DNA of 64,000 bases from Synechococcus sp. CBW1108 (GTDB taxonomy: Bacteria; Cyanobacteriota; Cyanobacteriia; PCC-6307; Cyanobiaceae): assembly GCF_015840335.1 (NCBI RefSeq), contig NZ_CP060395.1, forward strand, positions 248,001 to 312,000. The letters are read 5' to 3'. The stretch's first letter is position 1. Each line of letters opens with the position of its first letter. This document shows positions 48,955-56,133 of this stretch, piece by piece. The position numbers and the translations under genes are program-made. The notes under the pieces were generated by a model that made no database searches, was not told the DNA's origin, and was given only the letters and a program-made list of their open reading frames with translations.

Positions 48955-49419
48955 TATTGCACAGCCGTAAGCGGACCTGCCGCTCGCCCCATGCCGCTGC
49001 CGCTGCTCTGTTTGTCGAGCACATGCCCTTTGCAGCAATTCTCCGCCAACTTCGCCAGTCCCACCGGCTACCGTAGAGAAGACCTAAAGCAACTGGCGGC
49101 GATCGGACTGATTAAGGCCTCACGCCGCTACGACAGCAAGCAGGTGAATCGCAGCAGCTCCAACTTCAGCGCCTACGCCAGACCATTTGTGAACGGCGAG
49201 ATCACCCACTACCTGCGCGATAAGGGCTTTCTGATTTCGGTGCCAGGCCGCTGCCAGGAGCTGCATGCCAGGGGGCAGAAGTTGCTGCGGCAGGGCATAC
49301 CCGCCGATCAGATCCCCAAGCAGTTGGGGCCAATACCAGAGCGCTGGGCTGAGATTGCAGCGGCCTGCTCAGTGCGGGTGGTGGCGATGGCTTCCCCATA
49401 CCAGGAATTCGAGCACTAA
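48955..49419 (+). pseudogene. Truncated sigma-70 family factor remnant fused to integrase tail
   Basis: The open frame starting at 48529 continues past the integrase tail into sequence of a cyanobacterial group 3-like sigma factor. Region 2 appears as TGYRREDLKQLAAIGLIKASRRYD and FSAYARPFVNGEITHYLRDKGF, then LISVPGRCQELHARGQKLL and ERWAEIAAACSVRVVAM, which is region 3. Region 4 is missing. Upstream, the natural N-terminal sequence (LFVEHMPFAA) sits in another frame, so a frameshift lies near 49020-49040. The stop overlaps the toxin gene. I consider it decayed. Its boundary with the integrase is approximate. Confidence 0.65.
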
Positions 49420-49946
49420 ACCTCCTGGGCTTGCTTGAGAACCGCTGCCACCAATGCATCACTGAGGTAATAGCCCTGATCCCGCAGTGCATCTAGCAGA
49501 GGCGAACAAACCCTCACCAGGCCCCGTTCCTTTGCAAGCACAAGCACCGCAGCGGTGCCAATGATTGCCAGCCCCTGCTTTCGGGCTTCTGCGCGGCCGC
49601 AGCGGTCGTCTACTACCAAAAGAACCGACTGGCCGCCAGCCTGCTGGTTCAGGGCCAAGCCAATGGCGCTGGCCTCGCCTCCATCCACCCCGGGATTGAG
49701 CGGCCGATATGGATCAACGCCCTGCGCCAGAGCTGGCGCGATCTGCAGCCAGCCTTGCTCAAAGGCTCCCTGAAGTGACTCCACGCCTGGAAAGGCCGGG
49801 GTTCCCGCAGCGGCAGTCCCTAGGCCGATTTCTGCCGCGATTACCTCAGTGATCCAGACCTGGCCAAACAACCCAGCTAGTAACCCAAGCTGATCGATGC
49901 GGGCCAGTCCAATCAGCGGGCCCGCATCAGCAATCACAACCTTCAT
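49416..49946 (-). CDS. DUF3368 PIN-like toxin of a type II TA pair
   Basis: A 176-residue protein of the DUF3368 family, a PIN-like ribonuclease fold. The N-terminal VIADAGPLIGLARI carries the first acidic residue of the active site; another acidic region is DGGEASAIGLALNQQAGG and VDDRCGRAEARKQG. DUF3368 genes usually follow a UPF0175 antitoxin, and one does: it ends 12 bases before this start. RNase toxicity is inferred from the family. Both genes appear intact, unlike their surroundings. Confidence 0.85.
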   Translation of the reverse strand: MKVVIADAGPLIGLARIDQLGLLAGLFGQVWITEVIAAEIGLGTAAAGTPAFPGVESLQGAFEQGWLQIAPALAQGVDPYRPLNPGVDGGEASAIGLALNQQAGGQSVLLVVDDRCGRAEARKQGLAIIGTAAVLVLAKERGLVRVCSPLLDALRDQGYYLSDALVAAVLKQAQEV

Positions 49947-49958
49947 CAGTGCTGGCCG

Positions 49959-50309
49959 TCAGGGGTGCTCGCCAAACCAGCGACGTGCTGCAGCCAGATC
50001 GGCATCCAGTTCACCCTGCTCAGCGTCCACAACAGGGATCTTTAAAGAGGAGAGGATTTCCAGGAAACGAGGCAGGGGCAGCCCGGCGATTTGTGCTGCT
50101 GCTCCAACCGAGATCGAACCAGAGCGAAACAGAGACAGCGCCAGCCCCGAGCGCACCGCTGCCGTATCGGGTAGGCCCAGTCGGTCCAGTGCCACCACTA
50201 AGGCGGTGGGTTGCTGGTAGCTGGTCACCAAAGCCATGGCGTCAGCTTCTGCAGCCTTGAGGACTGTGGAAGGGTTGCTTTTGAGCTGGCGCACCGAAAA
50301 AGCCTGCAT
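49959..50309 (-). CDS. Phd-like/UPF0175 antitoxin of the TA pair
   Basis: A 116-residue protein that reads as two parts. Residues 1-41 (MQAFSVRQLKSNPSTVLKAA then VTSYQQPTALVVALD) look like a Phd/YefM-type antitoxin DNA-binding strand and helix. Residues 53-95 (RSGLALSLFRSGSISVGAAAQIAGLPLPRFLEILSSLKIPVVD) match UPF0175, a helix-turn-helix antitoxin family. Upstream ATG at 50309 was chosen; a longer frame to 50444 runs into noncoding sequence. It precedes the PIN-like toxin by 12 bases, as antitoxins usually do. Confidence 0.8.
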   Translation of the reverse strand: MQAFSVRQLKSNPSTVLKAAEADAMALVTSYQQPTALVVALDRLGLPDTAAVRSGLALSLFRSGSISVGAAAQIAGLPLPRFLEILSSLKIPVVDAEQGELDADLAAARRWFGEHP

Positions 50310-50425
50310 GATGTTCCTACGTGCTGTAGGCATTCTGCTGGGTTGGCTGCGAAATGGTGAAGTTCTCTCCTGGTTTAGGGAGGTCTTGGAGGCTGGCCGC
50401 GAGGCGGTGCTCTCCCTGCTCATAC

Positions 50426-50848
50426 ATGCTTCGGGTCGCTGCAACTGTCATCATCCCGACCCGGAACCGGGCCGATTAGATCGATGGCTGCCTCGGCGCC
50501 CTGGCCTGCCAATTCTTTGAACCCGGTTCGTTCGAGGTCGTTGTCGTCGACGATGGGAGTGACTCACCCTGACCTTCGATCCAAGACGTTGGTCGACGGC
50601 TTTCGCCTTGACCATCATCCGCCAGGAGAACAGCGGCCCCGGGGGAGCCCGAAACAGCGGCGTCGAGGCATGCCGTGGCGACCATCGTCGCGTTCACGGA
50701 CGATGATTGCCCTCCCGAGTCAAGCTGGCTCGAGATGCTCGTGACCGCGGTCAGGGCGAACCATGACGCACTGGTCGGTGGCTCGACCATGAACGGATTG
50801 CCGGAATCGCTGTTCGCCGAGACGAGTCAGTTGATCATCAATCTCGTT
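50426..50848 (+). pseudogene. Family 2 glycosyltransferase, decayed 5' part
   Basis: Translation from ATG at 50426 begins RVAATVIIPTRNRAD, the GT-A GT2 start, then stops (TAG at 50477). The same frame continues as IDGCLGALACQF and FEVVVVDDGSDSP, then another stop. After a frame change follows TIIRQENSGPGGARNSGVEACRGD. A further change gives VAFTDDDCPPESSWLEM with the DxD-type metal motif, and DALVGGSTMNGLPESLFAETSQLIINLV. Several stops and shifts show it is dead. The right side is cut by the IS at 50849. Confidence 0.85.
50841..50848 (+). repeat. Target site duplication, left copy
   Basis: ATCTCGTT directly precedes the left inverted repeat of the IS and is repeated exactly at 51879-51886 after the right inverted repeat. 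Confidence 0.9.
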
Positions 50849-50894
50849 CTTGATTACCCAGCTCGCTCCGCGCACCGCGAGCCTGGGCCGTAGA

Positions 50895-50912
50895 CTGGTA
50901 CGCACATACCAG
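50895..50912 (+). promoter_or_regulatory. Inverted repeat just before the transposase start
   Basis: CTGGTA CGCACA TACCAG forms a perfect 6-bp stem with a 6-base loop seven bases before the transposase ATG. It could limit translation or be a regulator site. Confidence 0.5.
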
Positions 50913-50919
50913 TTCAGTC

Positions 50920-51873
50920 ATGGCGCGCAACGTCATCCAGTTCCAGAAAGGCCTTTCACTGCCTGACTTCCAGCGGCTCTACGGCACCGAGGTGCAATGT
51001 GAGGCTGCTTTGGAGAAGGCGCGCTGGCCCGGTGGGTTCCGCTGTCCCCGCTGCAATGGCCATGAGCATGGGCTGGTCTATGGCCGCAGGCTCAAGCGCT
51101 ATCAGTGCCGCAGCTGCGGCCATCAGGCCACGCTCACGGCTGGCACGATCATGCAGGCCACGAAATTGCCTCTGACCACCTGGTTTCTGGCCTTTTACAT
51201 GATCGGGCAGGCCAAAACAGGGATCTCCTCGCTGGAGCTCAGCCGCCACCTGGGCGTGAACTACGACACCGCCTGGCTGCTGCACCACAAGATTCTGCGG
51301 GCGATGGCTGATCGGGAGGAGGCTTACCTGCTGCGGGGAAAAGTCCAGATCGATGATTCCTACCTCGGCGGAGAACTGCCGGGCGGCAAGGCAGGTCGGG
51401 GTTCAGAGAACAAGATCCCCATCGTCGCGGCCGTCTCCTTGAATGAGGCGGGCCGGCTGATTCACGCCAGGATCACAGCCGTGAGTGGCTTCAGCTCAGA
51501 GGCCATCGCTGAGTGGGCCAAGCGCCATCTGGCGCCCGGCAGTCAGGTGCTCTCCGATGGCCTGGCCTGCTTTCGTGCCGTGACCACGGCAGGCTGCAGC
51601 CATCACGCCATCGTCACCGGTGGGAAGCACCCAAACGACTTGCCGCAGTTCCGTTGGATCAACACCGTGCTGGGCAACCTCAAGACCGGCTTCAACGGCA
51701 CCTTCCACGCTTTCAATTTCGACAAGTACGCCAGGCGCTACCTGGGCGGCTTCTGCTTCCGGTTCAACCGGCGCTTCTCGATGGTTGCGATGACTGATCG
51801 CATTGCCAATGCGGTCTGTTGCTGCATGCCCTGCACGGAGCGGGATCTCAGGGTTGCGGAGGCTTATGGGTAA
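50920..51873 (+). CDS. IS1595 family transposase
   Basis: A 317-residue transposase. An N-terminal zinc ribbon has CPRCNGHEHGLVYGRRLKRYQCRSCG with two Cys pairs. The catalytic domain contains the first Asp in VQIDDSYLGGELPGG, the second Asp in VLSDGLACFR, and the NLKTGFNGTFHAFNFDKYARRYLGGFCFRFNRRF block that carries the remaining catalytic site. The gene fills almost the whole element; its TAA lies inside the right inverted repeat. Intact frame and perfect target duplication suggest recent insertion. Confidence 0.95.
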   Translation: MARNVIQFQKGLSLPDFQRLYGTEVQCEAALEKARWPGGFRCPRCNGHEHGLVYGRRLKRYQCRSCGHQATLTAGTIMQATKLPLTTWFLAFYMIGQAKTGISSLELSRHLGVNYDTAWLLHHKILRAMADREEAYLLRGKVQIDDSYLGGELPGGKAGRGSENKIPIVAAVSLNEAGRLIHARITAVSGFSSEAIAEWAKRHLAPGSQVLSDGLACFRAVTTAGCSHHAIVTGGKHPNDLPQFRWINTVLGNLKTGFNGTFHAFNFDKYARRYLGGFCFRFNRRFSMVAMTDRIANAVCCCMPCTERDLRVAEAYG

Positions 51874-51878
51874 TCAAG

Positions 51879-51886
51879 ATCTCGTT
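51879..51886 (+). repeat. Target site duplication, right copy
   Basis: Identical to 50841-50848. Confidence 0.9.
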
Positions 51887-51928
51887 TATGAGCACTTCAA
51901 CGCGAATCCGCGCACGCCTTTTTACAGC
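51879..51928 (+). pseudogene. Family 2 glycosyltransferase, 3' remnant after the IS
   Basis: Begins with the second target copy ATCTCGTT and continues YEHFNANPRTPFYS, joining the 5' part when the IS is removed. I cannot follow glycosyltransferase similarity past about 51928. Confidence 0.6.
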
Positions 51929-52040
51929 ATCCTCCATTTGGGCTGCTGCCGTGCAAGCCGCCGTGGGGCCCGGGGCAATGCAGGTAAGACTGGGAGCCCT
52001 GGAGCTTCCTGGACCCTACCTGAGCAGCTAGACCAACGCC

Positions 52041-52463
52041 ATGGGAACCCTTCTCCAACCCTTACTGCTGATCGTCAGCCTGGCCCTGTTCCACCTGGTA
52101 GGCCCGGTGCCGCCCGAGCTGGGCGTGCACAACGGAGCCCTGGCGCCCTGCCCGTCGCCGGCCCACTGCGCCCGGGCTGACTGGGCCGTGGCCGATCCTG
52201 ACTCCGCCCTGGCGCTGCTGGTGACCGTGGTGCAGGCCATGCCCCGAACCACGCTGGTGGAGCAAGGCGATGGCTACCTACATGCCACCGCCAGCAGCGC
52301 CCTGTTTGGCTTTGTCGACGACCTGGAGCTCTATGCAGACCAGACCCGGGGCCAGCTGCAGGCCAGGTCGGTGTCCCGCAGCGGCGATTCCGATCTGGGG
52401 GTGAATGGTCGCCGGCTTGCGCGCCTGGAACAGGCCCTTAACCAGGCCCTTGCCCAGCCCTAA
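52041..52463 (+). CDS. DUF1499 domain protein
   Basis: A 140-residue protein with an N-terminal membrane or signal segment (LLQPLLLIVSLALFHLVG) and a soluble DUF1499 domain. Family-like elements are AMPRTTLVEQGDGYLHATASSALFGFVDDLELYAD and SVSRSGDSDLGVNGRRLARLEQAL. Function of DUF1499 is unknown, though it is widespread. It is the first intact core gene after the accessory region, and its stop overlaps the GH57 stop convergently. Confidence 0.85.
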   Translation: MGTLLQPLLLIVSLALFHLVGPVPPELGVHNGALAPCPSPAHCARADWAVADPDSALALLVTVVQAMPRTTLVEQGDGYLHATASSALFGFVDDLELYADQTRGQLQARSVSRSGDSDLGVNGRRLARLEQALNQALAQP

Positions 52464-53938
52464 TTGCTGAGTAATTCCATGCCACGCCGGTGAATTTCTC
52501 TGGCGTAGTCGGTCCAGGTGCCCTGGCCCCAGTAGCGAAAGCAGCTTGTTTGCAGCAGCAGCAAGTGCAGCAGGCACTGCTGGTAGGCCGGGGTTTGGGT
52601 CAGGGCAGGGTCGGCCGCCACCAGGGGGTCGAAATGCCCGTGGAAGCGGGCGCTCAGCTGGTTGATCGGCTCGAGCACGTTGGCGTATCCCTCCACCCAG
52701 CTGAGGTTGTTGGTCCAGGAAGCCCCGGCCATTGAGAAGGAGGGATCGGCGGCCTGGAGCTGGGCAATGGCGGCCTGAACCGCTGCTGCCCCGGGCGGTT
52801 CGGAGCTGCCCTGGGGATCGAGCAGGGGCCAGAGCTTGTGCTGCTGCACCGCCTGAATCACCGGGAAGGCGGTGCTGTTTACCCCTGCCCCCTCGAGCAA
52901 CTCCAGGTACTCGCTGCCATTGATCGCCACGGTTTTACTTTCCTCAGCCGTATTGCTGGCGATGCGCTGGTGGGCCTGGATGAAAGCAGCAGGGAACTCG
53001 TTCATCATCACGCCGCCATTTTCGCCGTCGGCGATTTGACACACCAACGCCGGAATGGTGCCGGCGCCCAGGGGCTGGCGGCCGAGGCCAAGGGCCTCGT
53101 AGCAGGGCTGCATCTGACCCACCAGCTTGGTGTCGGAGCCCTGGGTTTTGATCAGGGCGGTGATGCTCACCGTGTCGCCGCTGGAGTTGCGGGCCACCAG
53201 GCGGTTGGGGATCAGGGTTTGCTCCCGGCTGAGGCTGGAGCCATCGGGATTCTCAACGCTGTGCTCCTGCACCAGCAACCAGCGGTAGCCACACTCCCCC
53301 AGGGCCTTGACAAGGGCATAGAGAGTGTCGGGGTGGTTGGGCAGGTGCATCTCCGGCGGCGAAAAACCCTTCACCCGTTGCAGGGCCTCGGGGCCAAACA
53401 GGGCTGCGAAATGGTGCTGCCAGGCCAGGATCTGCAACTTGAGATCGGGGATCGGCGTGGAGGGGGCCACCGCATGGCTCCAGAAGGTGCCGAGCCACTC
53501 CACATGGGGCTGCAGGCTCGGGTCGCAGGCGAGGGTTTTAAGGGCACTGAGGATGTCCTGGCGGCCCATCTGCTCGAAACCCCAAAGCAAATTGCCCGAA
53601 TAATCGAGCATGATCCGGGGATTGCAACCCTCGCCGATCAGCTGGGGAATGATCTCGGCAAGCCTTTTGTAGCAGTTGGCAAAGGCATCGGCGTTGTGGT
53701 TGTCACCCTCGCCCGGGTGCTCATACATGTATTGCAGATGGGAGATCAGCTCTCCGTTGGACCCGGCTGGAATCGAGGGCTGATGCATGTGGAGCGCACA
53801 GGCAAAAGCTGAATGGATCTGCTCCAGCTGGAGATTGGAGTGGGGAGCAAACACCGCTCCTGGCAGTTGCACCAAGGCAAGGATCTCCGCCTCATGGCCC
53901 GCGATCGGAGGGAGGCTGGGTCTGGGACTGGGGGGCAT
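52460..53938 (-). CDS. Glycoside hydrolase family 57
   Basis: A 492-residue GH57 protein, a retaining alpha-glucanase/transferase family. Family segments include FACALHMHQPSIPAGSNGELISHLQYMYEHPGEGDNHNADAFANCYKRL and ALVKALGECGYRWLLVQEHSV. The ADGENGGVMMNEFP region contains a conserved acidic motif. In cyanobacteria some GH57 members are branching enzymes or 4-alpha-glucanotransferases; the precise activity cannot be set here. It fits a glycogen remodelling context with glgA and glgB. The start is ATG at 53938. Confidence 0.88.
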   Translation of the reverse strand: MPPSPRPSLPPIAGHEAEILALVQLPGAVFAPHSNLQLEQIHSAFACALHMHQPSIPAGSNGELISHLQYMYEHPGEGDNHNADAFANCYKRLAEIIPQLIGEGCNPRIMLDYSGNLLWGFEQMGRQDILSALKTLACDPSLQPHVEWLGTFWSHAVAPSTPIPDLKLQILAWQHHFAALFGPEALQRVKGFSPPEMHLPNHPDTLYALVKALGECGYRWLLVQEHSVENPDGSSLSREQTLIPNRLVARNSSGDTVSITALIKTQGSDTKLVGQMQPCYEALGLGRQPLGAGTIPALVCQIADGENGGVMMNEFPAAFIQAHQRIASNTAEESKTVAINGSEYLELLEGAGVNSTAFPVIQAVQQHKLWPLLDPQGSSEPPGAAAVQAAIAQLQAADPSFSMAGASWTNNLSWVEGYANVLEPINQLSARFHGHFDPLVAADPALTQTPAYQQCLLHLLLLQTSCFRYWGQGTWTDYAREIHRRGMELLSN

Positions 53939-53974
53939 GGCAGGGGTGGGGGAGGTCAGCTTGCGACAGGGGGG

Positions 53975-54262
53975 ATGGACATCCCGCTGTTGGGCCCCAC
54001 TGGCATTACCTTGCTAGGGCTGATGTTTGCGATCCTGCCCTGGTGGGTGACCCAGCGTGCTGCCGATCCGATGAGCCCCCTGTTTCCCTGTTGCAGTTGT
54101 GGAGTGCAAATTGAGCGCTCGATCAAGCTATACCGACAGCGCAAGGGCAAGGTGCTTTGCTCCACTTGCCAGGACAGGGCTGAAGCCCTACAGGCCAAAG
54201 AGGCGGGAAGACCGGACCCCGGAGAAACCGGGGCCTCAAAAGTAGTAAAAGAAATCAGCTGA
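53975..54262 (+). CDS. Small membrane-linked Cys protein
   Basis: A 95-residue protein. One hydrophobic N-terminal segment (GPTGITLLGLMFAILPWWVT) is followed by a possible zinc ribbon-like motif: PCCSCGVQIERSIKLYRQRKGKVLCSTCQDRAEAL (CxxC...CxxC). The C-terminus is Glu/Gly-rich. The ATG at 53975 has a G-rich ribosome-binding stretch immediately upstream. The gene faces divergently away from GH57 and convergently toward the cyAbrB gene. No family name recognised. Confidence 0.7.
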   Translation: MDIPLLGPTGITLLGLMFAILPWWVTQRAADPMSPLFPCCSCGVQIERSIKLYRQRKGKVLCSTCQDRAEALQAKEAGRPDPGETGASKVVKEIS

Positions 54263-54294
54263 GGCAGCCAGAAGCCAGCCTGGCTGGGACTATA

Positions 54295-54666
54295 TCACTC
54301 CTCTTCGTCAGCCCCACCGATGGGTACGAGCTTGATCTGCTTGCGGCCCAGCTTGATCTCAAATTCATCCCCGGGCTTGAGGTCGAGCATGGCGGTGTAG
54401 GCCTTGCCCACCAGCAGGTTGCCGTTGAACTGAATTTTTGTGGTGTAGCTCAGCTTGCGACCACCCTTGCCCGTACCCCTGCCAACACTATCGGTGCCAA
54501 GGCTTACACCCTTGGCACCGAGCAGGGCCTCGTAAAACGCCGTGAAATTGAGGCGCTCGCTACCATCTTTCTTAGTGCTCACATAGCCACAGCTACGGAC
54601 CAGATCTGATTTGGACACATCACCCAGCTCTTTGACCTTGGCGAGCAATTCGGAGCCTGTAAGCAT
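54295..54666 (-). CDS. Cyanobacterial AbrB-type regulator (cyAbrB)
   Basis: A 123-residue DNA-binding protein of the cyAbrB family, which regulates carbon/nitrogen balance genes in cyanobacteria. The conserved N-terminal domain GSELLAKVKELGDVSKSDLVRSCGYVSTKKDG and NFTAFYEALLGAKGVSLG is characteristic; the C-terminal AbrB-like part is IQFNGNLLVGKAYTAMLDLKPGDEFEIKLGRKQIKL. The ATG at 54666 was chosen over a TTG at 54684. I cannot separate cyAbrB1 from cyAbrB2. Confidence 0.9.
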   Translation of the reverse strand: MLTGSELLAKVKELGDVSKSDLVRSCGYVSTKKDGSERLNFTAFYEALLGAKGVSLGTDSVGRGTGKGGRKLSYTTKIQFNGNLLVGKAYTAMLDLKPGDEFEIKLGRKQIKLVPIGGADEEE

Positions 54667-54861
54667 GTGAAGTAGTTCGCTCAAGCCAAATAGTAGCAGC
54701 AGACCGCAGCAATTTGGTGATTATTGGTACTGATTGGACCCACCCAACTGACCCCAGCAAGCAAGCATGCGCACCCGAGCCGAACTATTGCCAGCCAAAA
54801 TGAGACCCTCCTCCAGCCGCTGAAACCGTAGGGATTGGTGGATGCTCGGCCCCAAGCCCCC

Positions 54862-55089
54862 TCACTTGCCACACTCTCTTTTAATCAAAAAGTAGAGATG
54901 GGAAGGATCACCGTACCGGTAGGGCAGGGCCTCATGCAGAGAAGAAAGGCGCCGCCAGCAGACGCTGCGGCGGATCTGGTTGATTGTCCTCTCCTCAAGG
55001 ACGAGGATACGAAGCGCCTTGCAATAGATCGAAAAACTTGTCTCCAGTTCAGCAATTGTGAGGTCAGTGGTAAAAGTTAGCTGACTCAT
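54862..55089 (-). CDS. Uncharacterised small protein
   Basis: A 75-residue protein from ATG at 55089, rich in Leu, Arg and Ser, beginning MSQLTFTTDLTIAELETSF with a helix that follows (YCKALRILVLEE). It looks coding-like: it starts with a good ATG and lies alone between the cyAbrB and aldose epimerase genes. No family recognised. Confidence 0.5.
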   Translation of the reverse strand: MSQLTFTTDLTIAELETSFSIYCKALRILVLEERTINQIRRSVCWRRLSSLHEALPYRYGDPSHLYFLIKRECGK

Positions 55090-55155
55090 GGCACCAACAT
55101 GGCAACGACGTCGTGGTCACCATGCAGATTCGACCAGCACCCCCAATTGCGTGAA

Positions 55156-55171
55156 GCCCCCGTTTGGGGGC
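55156..55171 (-). terminator. Candidate hairpin after the mutarotase gene
   Basis: GCCCCC GTTT GGGGGC forms a perfect 6-bp stem eight bases beyond the mutarotase stop. No T-run follows on that strand, so it is only a possible terminator. Confidence 0.4.
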
Positions 55172-55179
55172 AGTTGAAC

Positions 55180-56043
55180 TCAGGAACCTGTTGATGCCGT
55201 AAAGGCATAGCGAGTTCCGAGCCTGGTGCTGGCGCCCGGGCTCAATTCGAGCTTGCGATCCCCGCTGATCAGGGCCTGACGCGGCCCACTCCAGGGTTCC
55301 ATGCACACCATCGGCCGGGGCGGCTCCGTCCAGAGCACCACCAGATCCAGCGGGTGGCTGAGCTGGAGCTCAAGGCTAGTGCCGGCGCCAGTATCCACCA
55401 GCCGCACCGAACCTGTGGGTTTGACCAGCAGGTCGATGCCACTGGCCAACCGTTCCATCTGTTCGGCACTGGAGGCCCCCTCCATGGTGAGGTGGTTGAG
55501 ACACTGGGGAGGTAAGCCCTCAAACCGCACCGTCTCCAGGCTGGAAAGGTTGAAGTAGGGGTGCAGCCCGAAGCTGAACGGCATCACTTCGCTGCTCCGG
55601 TTTTGCACCACCGTGCTGATCTCCAGCGCCCCTGGCGCCAGCCGCACCTCCATGCTGAGCAGAAAGTTGAACGGATAGGCCTTCAGCGTTTCGGGGTTAT
55701 CTGACAACTGCAGCTGGACCCCCAGTCCATCGGCGAGGGGCTCCAGCTGCCAGGGCATCTGCCTGGCGAAGCCATGCTGGCCGAGACTGAATTCACCCTG
55801 GGGCAAGGGCAGCAGATTGCCCGGCAGACCGCCGGTGATCGGGAACAGCACCGGGAATCCACCCCGCACCGATTGAGCAGGGTCGAGAAAGCGCTCCAGA
55901 TCGAGGTAAACAACCTCATGGCCGGCGCAGCGCCAGCCGCTGATCAGGCCGCCGCGGTCGGGCACGATCCGCAGCAGGTCCCCCGTGGCCGAATCGCTGA
56001 ATTCCCAGTGGGGATAGGGCGTTTGACGCTGAATCAAGGCCAT
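55180..56043 (-). CDS. Aldose 1-epimerase family protein
   Basis: A 287-residue galactose mutarotase-like protein (aldose 1-epimerase / YeaD-type). Characteristic segments are GGFPVLFPITGGLPGNLLPLPQGEFSLGQHGFARQMPW with a His, FGLHPYFNL with the second His, and PLDLVVLWTEPPRPMVCMEPWSGP with the Glu near the end. Some family members work on glucose-6-phosphate. The ATG at 56043 is the best start; a longer frame to 56109 is not needed. Operon partners are not evident. Confidence 0.88.
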   Translation of the reverse strand: MALIQRQTPYPHWEFSDSATGDLLRIVPDRGGLISGWRCAGHEVVYLDLERFLDPAQSVRGGFPVLFPITGGLPGNLLPLPQGEFSLGQHGFARQMPWQLEPLADGLGVQLQLSDNPETLKAYPFNFLLSMEVRLAPGALEISTVVQNRSSEVMPFSFGLHPYFNLSSLETVRFEGLPPQCLNHLTMEGASSAEQMERLASGIDLLVKPTGSVRLVDTGAGTSLELQLSHPLDLVVLWTEPPRPMVCMEPWSGPRQALISGDRKLELSPGASTRLGTRYAFTASTGS

Positions 56044-56133
56044 GCGACTCCATCTTGGTCTGGGATGGGCATCAATCTGCCTGAAAGGGCCAGCAATGGA
56101 TGCCCCCAAGGGGGAACAGTCAGATTTGAACTA

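Larger units (their letters stand above)
50849..51878 (+). mobile_element. IS1595-family insertion sequence, complete
   Basis: A 1030-bp element. The outermost 12 bases are perfect inverted repeats (CTTGATTACCCA at 50849-50860 and its complement at 51867-51878), followed inward by 5 mismatches and 6 further matches (CTCCGC). An 8-bp duplication ATCTCGTT flanks it, the size expected for IS1595. It carries one transposase gene in a full frame. The target is the glycosyltransferase pseudogene: removing the element and one target copy restores SQLIINLVYEHFNANP in one frame. Confidence 0.93.

Noticed and set aside
54271-54288. CCAGCC T GGCTGG inverted repeat between two convergent genes
   Set aside because: The loop would be a single base and no T-run follows on either strand, so terminator status is unsupported.
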